Shown: in pieces, positions 1 to 11,269 of the stretch | Layout of the letters: the number at the start of each line of letters is the position of its first letter | Numbering within the stretch: position 1 is the stretch's first letter | Source: Guillardia theta CCMP2712 | Lineage: Eukaryota; Cryptophyceae; Pyrenomonadales; Geminigeraceae | DNA length: 52,692 nucleotides | Assembly (NCBI RefSeq): GCF_000315625.1 | Contig: NW_005434566.1 | Location: forward strand, 5,294-57,985 | Reading direction: 5' to 3' | Translations under genes and position numbers: made by a program | The notes under the pieces: generated by a model | The model's input: the letters and a program-made list of their open reading frames with translations, nothing else | Databases searched by the model: none | Told to the model about the DNA's origin: nothing

Positions 1-72
1 CCTCCTCCTCCTCCTCCTCCTCCTCCTCCTCCTCCTCCTCCTCCTCCTCCTCCTCCTCCTCCCTCTGCATAC
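1..72. repeat. (CCT)n trinucleotide run inside an intron
   Basis: Positions 1-62 are an uninterrupted CCT run. On the minus strand it lies just inside an intron of the receptor-like gene: the donor GTATGC starts at 72. The intron acceptor and the rest of the gene lie outside the window. Confidence 0.85.
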
Positions 73-3000
73 CGAGATGCCTGAGGAGGCGTCCAGGCTG
101 TCGAACCACTTGAAGACCTCGAGGATTTTCTTGGGCCCGTCGACGATCACCGACAGCCGCACCTGCCCCAGTCGTCATGCTCGCAGCCCCCGCAGCTTCA
201 GGTGGCTCACGGGGTCGAGGATGTAGCCGCTGTAGGGCCAAACGCACTGCAGCTGAGGGTCTGCATACTTGAGGAGCTTCTGACTGATCCTCGCCTTTGA
301 CTTGACGGGAGCGAAGCAGATCTCAACCCTCCTCACCCCGTCCTCGAACTGACAGTCCACCGAGATCTTGCGCTGCAGCAGGTCGTTGCCGTACTCCTCG
401 AAGTCAGCGCAGAAGGTGCTGTGGTCGGAGGAGGAGGGGATCAGCTCTTCGCTCGCCCCCTGCGACTCCTTGTCCAGGCTCTCCCTCCCCGAGGGCGACT
501 CGTGGGACTGCACGACCTGCAGGACCTTCTTCTGGAAGGCGTGATTCATCAGCTTCGCCCGCAAGTGCAGCTGCGCCACAAACACTTCCTCGTTGTGTAC
601 GCGGATGCCTGTGGGGGAGATCTGAATCATCTTGATCTCGTCCTGGTAGGAGGCGTCGCGCGAGTCCTCCTCGTGCAGGCGGATGGCGAGCACCTGCAGC
701 AGTCAGTCTCCTCTACCCCCCAAGCTCTTCCTCACCTCAGCATCCGATTGCTTGTAGGGAGAGAACCTCCTGGGCGGCTCCTGCGAGTCCCGGAAGGAGG
801 TCAAGACGTGGCCTGCTTCCTCCTTCTTCATCTCGTCGAAGCGATCTTGGCAGTCTCGCCCCAGCAGCGCCATGTGCTTGGCGATGGCAACCTTGAGCTT
901 GGCAAAGAGATTGAGCTCCTCGTCGTTCCACAGGTTGATCCTCGTCGTCTTGTCCAGGAAGTAGCCGAACCTCGCCTCGAACTCGTCGCTCTCCTCAATC
1001 GTCGGGTCACACGCAGAGCTCCCGGGCGACAGCATCGCTTCGCACGTGCTGATCACGAAGTCGCCCAGGCGGTGGTAGCGCTCTTGCTGCGAGGTGGCGA
1101 AGCTGCCGGCGGCTTGGTTGACGTCATGGAAGCTGGAGTGAACCTCTCCGATGAGAACGCGGTGAGACTCGGCAAAGGGGAGGCTGACAGACGCCTGATT
1201 CCTCAACCAGTTGCAGAAACCGTTGACGTGCTTCGTCTCGAACTCCTTCATCAGCGCGAACCTGGCGGTGTTGACAAGGAAGCGATAGTCGATGACCTTC
1301 ATGCGGCCCTTTGACAACCTGTACCTCCTGGTGTTCGCCTCCCTGCTCGTGAGAAACCCGTCCTTGATCGTGATCTTCAACTCCGACCGGATCTTGTTGA
1401 TCATCTTGATCACCTCCCCGTCCTCGTCCTCCGTCCGCACTGGTCTGCACAGGTAGCACCAGAGGAGCATGGCGATTGCGAAGACAACAAGGAGGGAGAG
1501 GCAGACAGACAGCAGAACCTTTAGCAGGAGCTGAGAAGACGACTGGTTCGCTGACTTGCACACGGGCATCACGTCCCTTCCGCTAGGCCCCGGCCACGTC
1601 ACCGCCACGTCCAGCCAGTCAGTCGGCTGGTCCAACATGACCAAGTGGGTGATACTCCCGGCCTCCCACCGTGCGATGGAGACGGTCGCGTTGGCCTGCT
1701 GGTTGACGAGGTCATACCTGCGCGTCAGGGTCAGCAAGGCGGACAAGGAGAGTCAGTCTCCTACTTGGCGTAGCTCGGGTCGAGGTTCTTGTCAAAGCTG
1801 ACCTTCCCTGAAGCGCCTTCGAACGTCAGGGCCCCTATGGTCTCGACAACGGCGGAGACGTTGAAGATGGAGACTCCGTTACGGATCATGGCGTCGAACG
1901 CGCGGGCTATGGCAAAGGTGGCGTCGTAGGAGAGGACGAGGTAGGGGTTGGTCAGCAGCTTGTCGACCCCCGGGTACTCGGAGGGGCTCAGGCTCTCCCA
2001 CAAGGTTTGCAACCTGTTGAAGTGAGAGTTGGTGTGGTTGAACCCAATCTTCATCCCCAGATAGCCGTAGGGCAGCCCCGAGCTGATGGACGTGACCGAC
2101 TCGCTCCCCATCCACACGATGTTGCCGGTAGCCCCGATGGTGTCGGCAGCCTGAAAGATCTCCAGGGCGTCGTGGTCGTGCATGGCCAGCACGAAGAGCC
2201 GCGAGTTGCTGCAGTTCTCGTAGATGGTCTTGATCAGCGCCTGCGTCCCCGAGGGATTGTTGAACTCCCAGAAGTGAACCTGCTCCACCTCGATGTTCAG
2301 CTCCTTGCTCCGCTGCAGGAACGTCCGTGCCAGCCCCGTGCAGTAGACGTCAACGCAGCCGATCAGCTGACATTTCGTCCACTTGAAATGTGCCAGGACG
2401 TCAGCGATGGCTCGACCCTGCAGGTCGTCGGGGGGGCAAGTGCGCGCGAAGTTGGGGTAGAGCTGCTTGTTCGAGAGGTCGGCGCTGGTGGCGCTGAAGC
2501 TCACCTCGACCATCCCCAGACTGTTGAGGGAGGGCAAGACGAGGATGGATTCAGAGCTGAAGCCTGGGCCAACAACCGCCGTCACCCCCTTGGAGTGAAG
2601 ATCCTCGGCGATGGCAGCGAGAGCCTCCTGCTTCACAATGTTGAACTGAGCCGCCGACAGGAAACCGTTCTGAGAGATCGCGCGAACAGCCGAAGTGTCG
2701 CCGATGACCATGCTGACGGTGATCCCTGGCAGCAGAGTAGGATCTTGATTGATCATCATGGTCGCTATCCGTGCTGCCGATGCGGCGTCCTCGTCCTTGT
2801 ACCCGGGGTTCCAGTTCTCCACGAACATCCCTCCCAGGACGATCCCTTGGCAGACCCCCAGAGCACCATCTCTTGCAAGATTCAAGTTCTCCAACGAGCT
2901 GAATCCTCCTGCGCTGCTCCATTTCCCAACGATGGAGAAGTTTCGGGCAACAGATTGATAGACCACGTCATACCTGCCCACTTTGGGCCCCAAGTTGGAG

Positions 3001-4265
3001 GCGAAGGAGACGTAACCCGAAGCGCCTTCGAACTTGACGTCAAGCAGGGCGTTCTCCAGAGCTGAGGTGTTGTAGATCGACTCGTTTCGCTCGATCATGG
3101 CCTGGAAGGCGTAAGCTAGAGCGAACACGGCATCGTAAGCCAGAGGCAGATAAGAGTAGCTCCGCCACATGCTTTGGTCTGGCATGCTCACGTTACCATA
3201 GGCTGCGCTAGAGAACTGGATGGGCTTGCGAGACCACAACGTCTTGAGGTCGCTGATGCTCTGGCTGCTTTCATTCCAAGCCATTCTCAGCCCGATGTAG
3301 TTGCCAGGCAACTCTGAAGGAAGCAAGCTGCTCACTCCCTCGCTTCCTATCCATACCAGTCTATCCAGCAGGTTCAGTTGCTTCGCCGCAGCAAACACAA
3401 CCTTAGCTTGCACGTCCGTCATGAGAAGCACAAAGACGTTAGGAGCTACACAGTCAGCAACTATCGCCTGCAAGTTTGCCGCCACAGACGTCTGATCTAC
3501 ATAGCTCCACACATTTTGAGTGAAGCGAATTCCCTTCGCTTTGGCGTGCTGCACGAAAACGCTGGTGAGGCCGGCGCAATAGACGTCTGCACAGCTCAGG
3601 ATCTGGCAAGACTTGAACTTCAACGATTGCATCAGGTCCGCGATCGCCCAGCCCTGGTACGAGTCAGGAGGACAAATCCTGGCGTAGTCCGGGAATCTTG
3701 TTCGATTGGAGAACACAGGACTTGTAGCGCTTACAAGGACACTGAGAAGATCCTGTTGATACAGCCAGGGGCTCAAGCTGACGGCCTCTGAGCTGTAGCC
3801 GGGGCCGATCAGAGCAGCAAACTTCTGAGCGTGCGTGTAGTCCAGGGCATCCACCATGGAGCCCTCCAGCAGTTGGTTGAAACTGGAAGGCGAGATGAGG
3901 ACGTTGGGGCTCATCGACCGCGTGATGGACATGTCGGCGATGTACAGTTTCAGTCGGCTGCCATGCAGGAAGTTCCTCTCGTTGATGATCTCAACGGCTG
4001 CTTGCGCTGCAGCTGCGATGTACCGCTCCCAGTAGGACGAGGACCATTCGACTACGAACAGTCCCCCTATCGATATCTCACTTGGCACGCTGGCACCTTT
4101 GACAAGAGTCAAGAGGCAGAGGAGGCAACAGAATTTCAAGAAATTGTGGAGTCTCCTCGTTGAGCTGCTGTCACGGTCGGGCGTGCGTTGGCTTCTCCCA
4201 GATATTTCGCGTATACCTGCCGTAACAGCACCGGGGAAACGACCACCGAAATGTTCCGATCTCAT
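73..4265 (-). CDS. Receptor-like protein with tandem PBP1/ANF-type ligand-binding domains (partial, spliced)
   Basis: Exons read 4265-1765, 1717-736, 693-211 and 162-73, joined by introns of 47, 42 and 48 nt that keep the frame. The protein starts with a basic leader and a hydrophobic segment (about residues 42-58), consistent with a signal peptide or anchor. Two homologous extracellular modules follow, about residues 65-455 and 470-850. Both carry the same signatures (GPG[YF]SSE, SATS, CPPD..QG.AIAD, DVYC.GL), typical of type I periplasmic-binding-protein/ANF-receptor folds that bind small ligands. After them come one transmembrane helix (around 1510-1480) and a long cytoplasmic region with helical, charged sequence. 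The second module is completed only by splicing across 1718-1764. The cytoplasmic tail continues past the left edge, so whether it ends in a cyclase, kinase or other output domain cannot be seen. Ligand and output are unknown. Confidence 0.85.
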
Positions 4266-5259
4266 CCCCCGAGGTGATCTCCAGGATCGATAATACCAGA
4301 CAGACTCAGCAAAGCGAAGTGTGACAGGGAGTCACGTGTCTCCTCATTCTATAGCATGTTGACATGGTTTTGCCTGTCAGGGTCGGAGATTCGTCGGGAC
4401 AGGCCGATACACATGCGTTGAACGTTATCACTCATACCTCTCGGCATGTCCTGTGGGTCCAACAACCTTGGCCGCCCTCTGTCGCCCTTCACTTCACTTC
4501 ACTTCCTCTCACTTCCCTCCCCTTCGCTTCCCCTCCCGTCAAACCTTGATGCCTGCCGCACCGATGTGATCATGACCAACCAGCCACCCACCCTCTATCC
4601 ACCTATATCAACCACCCCCTCTGAGTAACAATAAACCCAGAACCGATCGCCTACCCACCCTTGCGATCTCCACTACCCCTACCCCTCTCACTCGAAATCA
4701 GTCCTCCTACCCGTTGAATCATAATCATATCCACGTTTGGACTACCCCACCCCCTGATGATACAGTTTCACTGCAGGACATCTAGAATCTATCAAAGTAC
4801 CCCCTTGTTTATTAATAAACTACCCACCTATCTGTACAAAAAGCTTTGATCCACGACCCATCTAAAACCATGTACCCCCTACCCCCTGAAATACCAACAT
4901 TCACCCCTACCCCTTCCCCTTGAGGAACACCCCTCGTTTCTTGATGACACACGAAACCCCCTGATCTTGCAGATAATGTACTCTTACATGTATTTTAAAG
5001 GGGGTTCTAAAACTTTTTAAAGGGGCTAGGCTTTGCGATCCCTTCAAATACGGGGTACTGTGTACTACCCTAACCCCCTCCAGACCTATTGATTGTCCCT
5101 ACCCTCTTAAATGGACTACCCCGACCCTCAATTCCCACTTTCCCTTCGGTCTTGAGCGTCATATAAAACATTTTAAAGGAATGGTATGAGGGTGATGATT
5201 GGATCAATGAGGGCGATGACAAATCTTGCAGTGAATTGTTTTGTATGTTTTTTTAATTT
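4266..5259. other. Intergenic spacer, ACCCCCT-rich
   Basis: I see no gene. From about 4480 the plus strand is rich in C-runs and short CCCCT/ACCCC motifs, shifting to AT-richer sequence towards 5259. It probably contains the promoter of the minus-strand receptor gene near 4270-4450, but I see no recognisable element. Confidence 0.6.
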
Positions 5260-5412
5260 GTACCAATAAAGAATATTGTACGGTCAAAGGTTTTTGATCA
5301 CCGTACAATTGTACCAATAAAGAATATTGTACGGTCAAAGGTTTTTGATCACCGTACAATTGTACCAATAAAGAATATTGTACGGTCAAAAGTTTTTGAT
5401 CCCGGTACAACA
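5260..5412. repeat. Three tandem copies of a 51-bp palindromic unit
   Basis: Units start at 5260, 5311 and 5362. The first two are identical; the third differs in a few bases near its end. Each unit contains an inverted repeat with arms TTGTACGGT and ACCGTACAA around a loop that itself has TCAAA/TTTGA complementarity. Each unit could therefore form a hairpin in DNA or RNA. Confidence 0.9.
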
Positions 5413-5417
5413 AAAAG

Positions 5418-5545
5418 TACCAAGTTCGGGAGTTCCGGCGCGCGTGACCGTCGGACCGTCTCAGTCACTGCCGGCTCTCCGGACGGGCCCGCCCGGCACG
5501 CCGGGAGCAGTGACGTTGTGGTTTGTAACGGTTTCTAACGGACTT
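5418..5545. repeat. GC-rich island (family member A)
   Basis: An abrupt GC-rich block with CCGG, GGCC and GGGCCCGCCCGGCAC motifs ends in a TAACGG-rich edge. Related blocks occur near 10655-10965, 13720-14160, 18530-18575 and 32225-32345. No coding potential is apparent. Confidence 0.55.
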
Positions 5546-5710
5546 ACCCAAGGAAGTGATGGCAACGGCGAGAATGACTGGTGGTTTTGATATGTCTGAA
5601 GGGGGTGGGGGTAATGGCGCTGCATGTGGATCATGTGTGCGGAAGAGGGAACAGAGCGAGGGAGGAAGGAGAGGGAGGAGGGGGGGGGAAGGAAGGACGG
5701 AGGGAGGAGG

Positions 5711-5751
<41 letters not shown>

Positions 5752-6361
5752 AATGGTAAGAAGGACGGAAATCAAGAACAGAACAACAGAGGAACGAGGC
5801 GAGCAGATACGACGAGCATCAGGAAGTTGGAGTTCATAGTTTGAGCTCTTCGTGGTACTTTGTTACATCTATGGCATGAGATTGCAATCTTTACAGTGAC
5901 GACATGAAAGTTCCTAGCGCCTTGCTCAAGAGCCATGCATGGCTCAGCCTCAGAGGATCGCGAGGGGGGCCAGTAGGTTGTGTTAGAAGGGGACCTTGAG
6001 CTGATTGAGGAGGCAGTGCAGAGGAGGGACAGGGGTTTGAGGGAGGCAGAGAGACGTGGGGGCTGCCCATGCCCGTGGAAGGTCTGAGTGTGCAGATGAG
6101 GTTGTTCAACTTGAAGGCGTGTGTGAGATTATTGTCGTGAGCACAGTTGAGGACGAGACTGGCTGTTGTACTGTTGCAACTTCATCAGCCTCCGAGCAGC
6201 AGATACTTGCAGACAGCCTCCACGAGTGACACCTTTGTGCCTCCTCCAGGGCCTGGATTTCCGTCCAAGTTCTCACTGCCGTTGTTCCCTCCTGAACAGA
6301 CCTCGAAGGTACCAACGCTGCCAGCTCTGCGAGCCTGTCCCTTACCCATGTCTGTGAAGGG
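5546..6361. other. Spacer upstream of STT3, with (GGAGCA)n
   Basis: No gene recognised. A GGAGCA hexanucleotide run lies at about 5705-5752. The stretch 5760-6361 should hold the STT3 promoter and leader, but no defined element was seen. Confidence 0.5.
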
Positions 6362-8655
6362 ATGATCGCTAGTGCTGCTTCTTGGTTCCTGAAGCTTAAT
6401 GCCCTCCTCTTCATCCTCTACATCTCCTACACGATCCGTCTGCATGCTGTCCAAGTGTACGGGAAGGTAATTCATGAGTTCGACCCTTGGTTCAACTACC
6501 GAGCTACCGACTACCTGGTGAACGAGATCAATGCGCGAGGATTCTGGGAGGGATCTCGGTCCTTCTTCAACTGGTATGACGACAAGGTCTGGTATCCCCT
6601 TGGCAGGCCTGTCGGCACGACCATCTACTGCGGCCTGCAGTTCACCTCCGCCTTCATCTACTTCGTGTTGGAGGCTATCGGTCAGCCAATGTCGCTCAAT
6701 GACGTCTGCGTCTACGTCCCTTCCTGGTTCGCGTCCTTCTCCTGCCTGTTTGTCTTCGGCATGGCATGGGAAGTCTCGCGCTCCTACAACTCCGCGCTTG
6801 CTGCGGCCTTCTTCATGGCCATCTCCCCTGCTCACTTGATGCGATCGGTGGCAGGAGGGTACGACAACGAGGGGATTGCTGTGGCTGCGATCTGTGGGAC
6901 CTTCTACTTCTGGGTGCGATCGCTGAGGGACAGCTCGTCGTGGTGGTATGGAGTTGTGACGGGCCTCATGTACATCTACATGGTGGCGGCATGGGGAGGT
7001 TACATCTTCGTGCTCAACATGATCGGAGTCCATGCTGCCGTGCTGATCATGAGCGGTCGCTACTCGCAGAACCTGTGGAAGTCCTACTCCATCTTCTACG
7101 TCATGGGCACCCTCGGAGCCATCCAGTTCCCCGTCGTCGGGTACGCTCCCCTCAAGTCGCTGGAGCAGCTGGGCCCTCTCTTCGTGTTCTTCTGGCTGCA
7201 GCTCATGGAGGTCTGCAAGCGCTACGAGCGGGCGCATCCGGACATGGGCGAGCGTCGCATCCGAGACTACTACATGCTCGTCTTCGGAGGAGCGATGGTG
7301 GCCGGGCTTGTGGGGATCATGATCTTCATGCCCCGTGGCTACCTCGGGCCCATCTCTGCTCGCGTGCGGGGACTCTTTGTGCAGCACACGAGGACGGGAA
7401 ATCCGCTGGTCGACTCGGTCGCAGAGCACCAGGCGACCAGGGATGAGATGTACTACCAGTACTTCCACATCGTGTGCTACCTGGCCCCCATCGGCTTCGT
7501 GTCCATGTTCTTCAACTTGACCGACCAGAAGCTGTTCGTCATCACCTACACTGCCATCTCCATGTACTTCTCCCGCAAGATGATCCGCCTCATCCTCATC
7601 CTCGCTCCTGCCTCCTCCGTCGTCGCCGGGGTGGCGCTGGAGCTCGTCATCACCTGGAGCATCTCTCAGCACCTGGAGGACCTGGAGGAGCCGGCGGACC
7701 CGGTCACGGCCAAGTCAGCGGCAGCCAAGAACGTCAAGAAAGCTCAGGGGAAGAAGGGGAAGAAGGGGGGAGAGCTCACGAGCCATCCCTTCTTCCAGGA
7801 GCTGAACGAGATCTACAGCGAGAACCTGATGCTCCGCAAGGTGCTGGCGGGGGTCTGGCTCTTCATGACCCTCTCCGGCCTCCTCTACTACTGGGTCCAC
7901 TGCCACCGCATGGCCGAGAACCTCTCGAGCCCCTCCATCATGCTCATGGCGAGGTCCAAGACCGGAGAGCCCGTCATCATCGACGACTTCCGCGAGTCCT
8001 ACTGGTGGCTGCGAGACAACACGCCCCAAGACTCCCGCGTCCTCTCCTGGTGGGACTACGGCTACCAGATCAACGGCATCGCCAACCGCACCACCATCGC
8101 CGACGGCAATACGTGGAACCATGAGCACATCGCGCTGCTCGGCCGCGCCCTCGTGTCCCCGGTCAAGAAGGCCCACAGGATCGTCCGGCACCTGGCCGAC
8201 TACGTGCTGGTGTGGAGCACGAGGTACGGCAATATGTGGGGCGACGACATCGCCAAGTCTCCTCACATGGCGAGGATAGGAGGGTCAGTGTACAAGGACA
8301 TCAAGCCTGAGGACTTCTGGCAGGATCAGAGCGGGAAGCCTTCGGACATGATGCGCAAGAGTCTCATCTACCGCACCGTCAACTTCAGGCTCGACCCCTC
8401 CATCCCTCAGTTTCCTCCCGACACCTTCGAAGAAGTCTTCACCTCCAAGAACAACATGGTCCGCATCTACAAGGTCCTCCGCGTCTCCGCCAAGTCCAAG
8501 GCCTACTGCTCGGAGGGCCGCGGCTACAAGGCCTGGTACTCCGGGAAGCCGCTGCTCGAGGCGTATCCCCCCGGCCTCAAGAAGATCCTCTCGCAGAAGC
8601 AAGACTTCAAGCAGCTGGAGGACTTCAACCGCCGTGATGAGGTGGAGGAAGACTG

Positions 8656-8656
<1 letters not shown>
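6362..8656 (+). CDS. STT3: Oligosaccharyltransferase catalytic subunit STT3
   Basis: An uninterrupted 764-aa reading frame, the usual length for eukaryotic STT3, a GT-C glycosyltransferase of the ER membrane. It transfers the preassembled glycan from dolichyl diphosphate to Asn in N-X-S/T sequons. Visible motifs: the N-terminal luminal acidic motif EFDPWFN (residues 39-45), many hydrophobic transmembrane segments through about residue 430, the hallmark WWDYGYQ (563-569) in the C-terminal luminal domain that reads the +2 Ser/Thr, and the downstream DDIAK...M..I (DK-type) motif beginning at 628. A Lys/Gly-rich loop lies around residues 455-475. The start at 6362 gives a normal N-terminus with a transmembrane helix right after Met. 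It has no introns, unlike most neighbours. The stop is followed at once by a GA microsatellite. Confidence 0.97.

Positions 8657-8692
<36 letters not shown>
8657..8692. repeat. (GA)n microsatellite in the STT3 3' region
   Basis: The tract GAGGAGAGAG... begins directly after the STT3 stop codon and runs for about 35 bp. Confidence 0.85.
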
Positions 8693-8720
8693 GCGAGCCA
8701 CACTTGAACATCGCTTCTTA

Positions 8721-9315
8721 TCATATACATCCTCCCTGGACTTTGCTCTCCTTGCCCCTGCTCACCCCAGCTCCACCTGTGCTGCTGTGGGAACGTGTCA
8801 ACCTTCTCCTCCTCCTCTGCCCCTCCTCCTCAAGCTTCTTCTCACCAGGCTTCACTTGCGCGCATGCTAGCGCCAGGCACATCACTCTGCTGGTGATCGC
8901 TTCCCACGAGAACCGCTGGTGCCCCAGTGAGCTATCAAGCACCGAGGAGGGAGAGAAACGAGGAAGAGGACCAGGACCAGGACCAGGACCTGGAAGAGGA
9001 CGAGGAGAAGTATCGGGGTCTGGGGTCACCTTGGCCATGTCCTGTAGTGGGCGCAGCACTTTCAACAGGAGAGGCTGCTGCGTCAGGAGGCATCCTCCAG
9101 CGAGGACGGTCACGGCGAGCAGGAGAGCTGAAGGCTTCTTCGGGGCAAGGGGGGTTTTGGCCGGCAGCTTGACTGGCGGGGCTGGACGAGGATGGAAGCG
9201 AGGAGGAGGTTGGCGTCTCTCCATCTCGAGGTACTCGGGTTGAGAAGCAGCGACTGTCAGCCTGCGCGAGGCCTCCTGGTTGCTCGCGTGCCTGATGTAG
9301 ATCACCAGAGCTGCG

Positions 9316-9356
<41 letters not shown>

Positions 9357-10244
9357 GGCAGGAAGGAACACGATCTATAGAAGGGAAGATGTAGGAGGAG
9401 GCAGATGCAGATCACCTGACAGAATCCGTTCGCCGTTTGCTTGCTTGTCCACCTGCAAGGCAGTCAATTGAAACAAGAGAAACTCCTTCAAAGCCAACTT
9501 CCCCTCCCCCCCCCCCCCTCCCACCCCCCCAACAATCAGAGCAGCTCCTCCACTCCACTCCTCCTGCCCCCTCCCCTCCTACTGTCAGTCTCGCTGGCTG
9601 TCACGTCGCTGAAGTCAAGGTGCTTCTTCGCTTCTGCTGTATCTATCGAGCTAACGCGTCGCTCTAGCACCAACGTCAGTCTCCTTCCCTTCGTCCTCGT
9701 CCTCCCCGTCCTCGCACCTGCTGCCTCAAGTCGCTTCTTCAAGGTGTCAACCTCAGACGATAGCATGTAGACATATCTGCTGCACACTCAGTGCTTCCTT
9801 GATCGCCTCTCCCTTCCTCTCTACTCAGAGTTTCTGCCGCCATTTTCACCGCAATGTCGATCCTGGTGGACGATCGTCAGCAGCTGCAGCAGCATTATCA
9901 TCATGTCAATCGCTTCACCTCTAGAGGCTCATCGGCAGAAGCAAGAACACTCTTCTTGCTAGAGAAGGAGGAGGAGAACCTAGACTCGAGCTCCATCCGC
10001 TCCTCCTGAGCTTTCTTGTACTGCGACAGCAGCTCCTGCCGCTGTATCAGCAGGTCCCTGGCTCGCCACTGTCTGCTGCCTCTACCTGGATCTTGGCGTC
10101 TGCTGGATTTTCCTCCCTCGCGCGCATCGGAGTCGGCATGGAATGTCTCGCGCTCTTCACATCTACTCGTCCATTGGGACTTGTGTTCTCGTCGTCGAGC
10201 AGGAAGCACATGCTCTTGGATTTTGACTTGGTCGTGCCTGCCAT
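8721..10244 (-). CDS. Probable spliced gene: coiled-coil protein with one membrane segment, unknown function
   Basis: Several minus-strand open segments join through plausible short introns. The proposed start MAGTTKSK is at 10244. An intron GTAGAG...ATACAG of about 44 nt leads to a charged helical exon (RQELLSQYKK, ERMELESRF). Further segments carry another coiled-coil stretch (LSSEVDTLKKRLEAA near 9760) and a later exon (about 9314-8960) with a hydrophobic helix (ALLLAVTVLAGGCLL). Between the exons lie microsatellites (CCTGCT-type at about 9318-9362). The exon joins and 3' end are uncertain. I do not recognise the family. The coiled coil followed by one membrane helix would suit a tail-anchored or SNARE-like organisation, but no family motif was seen. 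Confidence 0.4.
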
Positions 10245-10307
10245 GTTCTGTCGCAATGAATTTATCAGCATCAGCTCCTCAGCTCTTTGACAACCCACAA
10301 GGTCGAA

Positions 10308-10566
10308 GATCTCTACCTCTACCTCTACCTCTACCTCTACCTCTACCTCTACCTCTACCTCTACCTCTACCTCTACCTCTACCTCTACCTCTACCTCTAC
10401 CTCTATCTCTACCTCTACCTCTACCTCTACCTCTATCTCTATCTCTACCTCTACCTCTATCTCTACCTCTACCTCTACCTCTATCTCTACCTCTACCTCT
10501 ACCTCTACCTCTACCTCTACCTCTACCTCTACCTCTACCTCTACCTCTACCTCTTCCTCTTCCTAT
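10308..10566. repeat. Hexanucleotide (TACCTC)n array with TATCTC variants
   Basis: About 43 head-to-tail hexamers. Most are TACCTC; interspersed TATCTC units and a TTCCTC end show slow decay of a repeat array. It lies just upstream of the minus-strand coiled-coil gene. The long open frames through it (Leu-Tyr or Gly-Arg repeats) are artefacts of the repeat. Confidence 0.95.
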
Positions 10567-10654
10567 ACCTCCCCCTCTAACATGCATGTCTCTCCTCGTC
10601 TCTGCCATGTCGTCTTAGCGTTTGGTTCTGTTTCCCTGCTCCCGGCCCCAGCCA

Positions 10655-10965
10655 TTCGTTACACGCCTTTTTGAACGGCATTTTCCGGTGCAGTACTTGA
10701 ACTTGTAACGGTATTGCAATTGGTTGTCGCAACCGTTATTTTCAGACCGTGACGGTGGCCCCGGCCCAGTGGGCCACGCCGGCCGCCCCGGCGGCGGGCC
10801 GCGGGGCCCGGCGGCCGGTGACCGATCCGACCAACTTGATGTTTCCGCCGTCACGCCGGTGCTGGGGCCCGGCCATAAAGCGCCGGCCGCCGGCAGTGAG
10901 CCTGAGTCCCGGTCCGACAAACGCCGGGTCCGACCGGCGTCGACATAGCGTTGTCGCTCTCAACT
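10655..10965. repeat. GC-rich island (family member B)
   Basis: A block very rich in GGCCCCGGCC, CCGGCCGCC and similar palindromic words, bordered on the left by GTAACGG/AACCGTTATT motifs. It carries no gene I can support. Confidence 0.55.
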
Positions 10966-11099
10966 GACCCCTCTGGTTTCCAATAGTTTTCTGTGGGGGT
11001 ATCCTTCCACACATGTGAATAGCAAATGGCAGTTGGGGTCTGGGGTGGGTCAGACGGCTGGGAGCTGATTCAAATTGGTTGGGACCTGTTTAAGGGGGT

Positions 11100-11215
11100 A
11101 GGGTACTTCCTGGTAGCAAATAATTGTACCAACAGTACCAATTTAATGGTACATATAGAGTACCATTAGGAAAACTTGTACCAAAATAGTTTATGCGGTA
11201 CCTCCCCTGTTCAAA
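11100..11215. repeat. AT tract with repeated GTACC/GGTAC words
   Basis: Contains GTACCAACAGTACCAATTTAA, TGGTACATA, AGTACCATT and CTTGTACCAAAA within about 100 bp, next to GC island B. It resembles the GTACC-containing units at 5260-5412. Confidence 0.45.
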
Positions 11216-11269
11216 CTATGATGCTTTGGACCCACCTGTTTCCCAGTGAAAGTGCCTTCTCCGATGGGG

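Noticed and set aside
421-3065. Long plus-strand frames opposite the receptor gene
   Set aside because: Antisense shadows; the minus strand has conserved duplicated domains and consistent introns.
6185-7672. 495-aa minus-strand frame opposite STT3
   Set aside because: Shadow of a strongly conserved STT3 coding sequence; composition is His/Glu/Asp-rich as expected for the antisense of a membrane protein.
10279-10608. Long Gly-Arg, Leu-Tyr and Leu-Pro repeat proteins
   Set aside because: All three frames are translations of one (TACCTC)n array; no unique sequence supports a gene.
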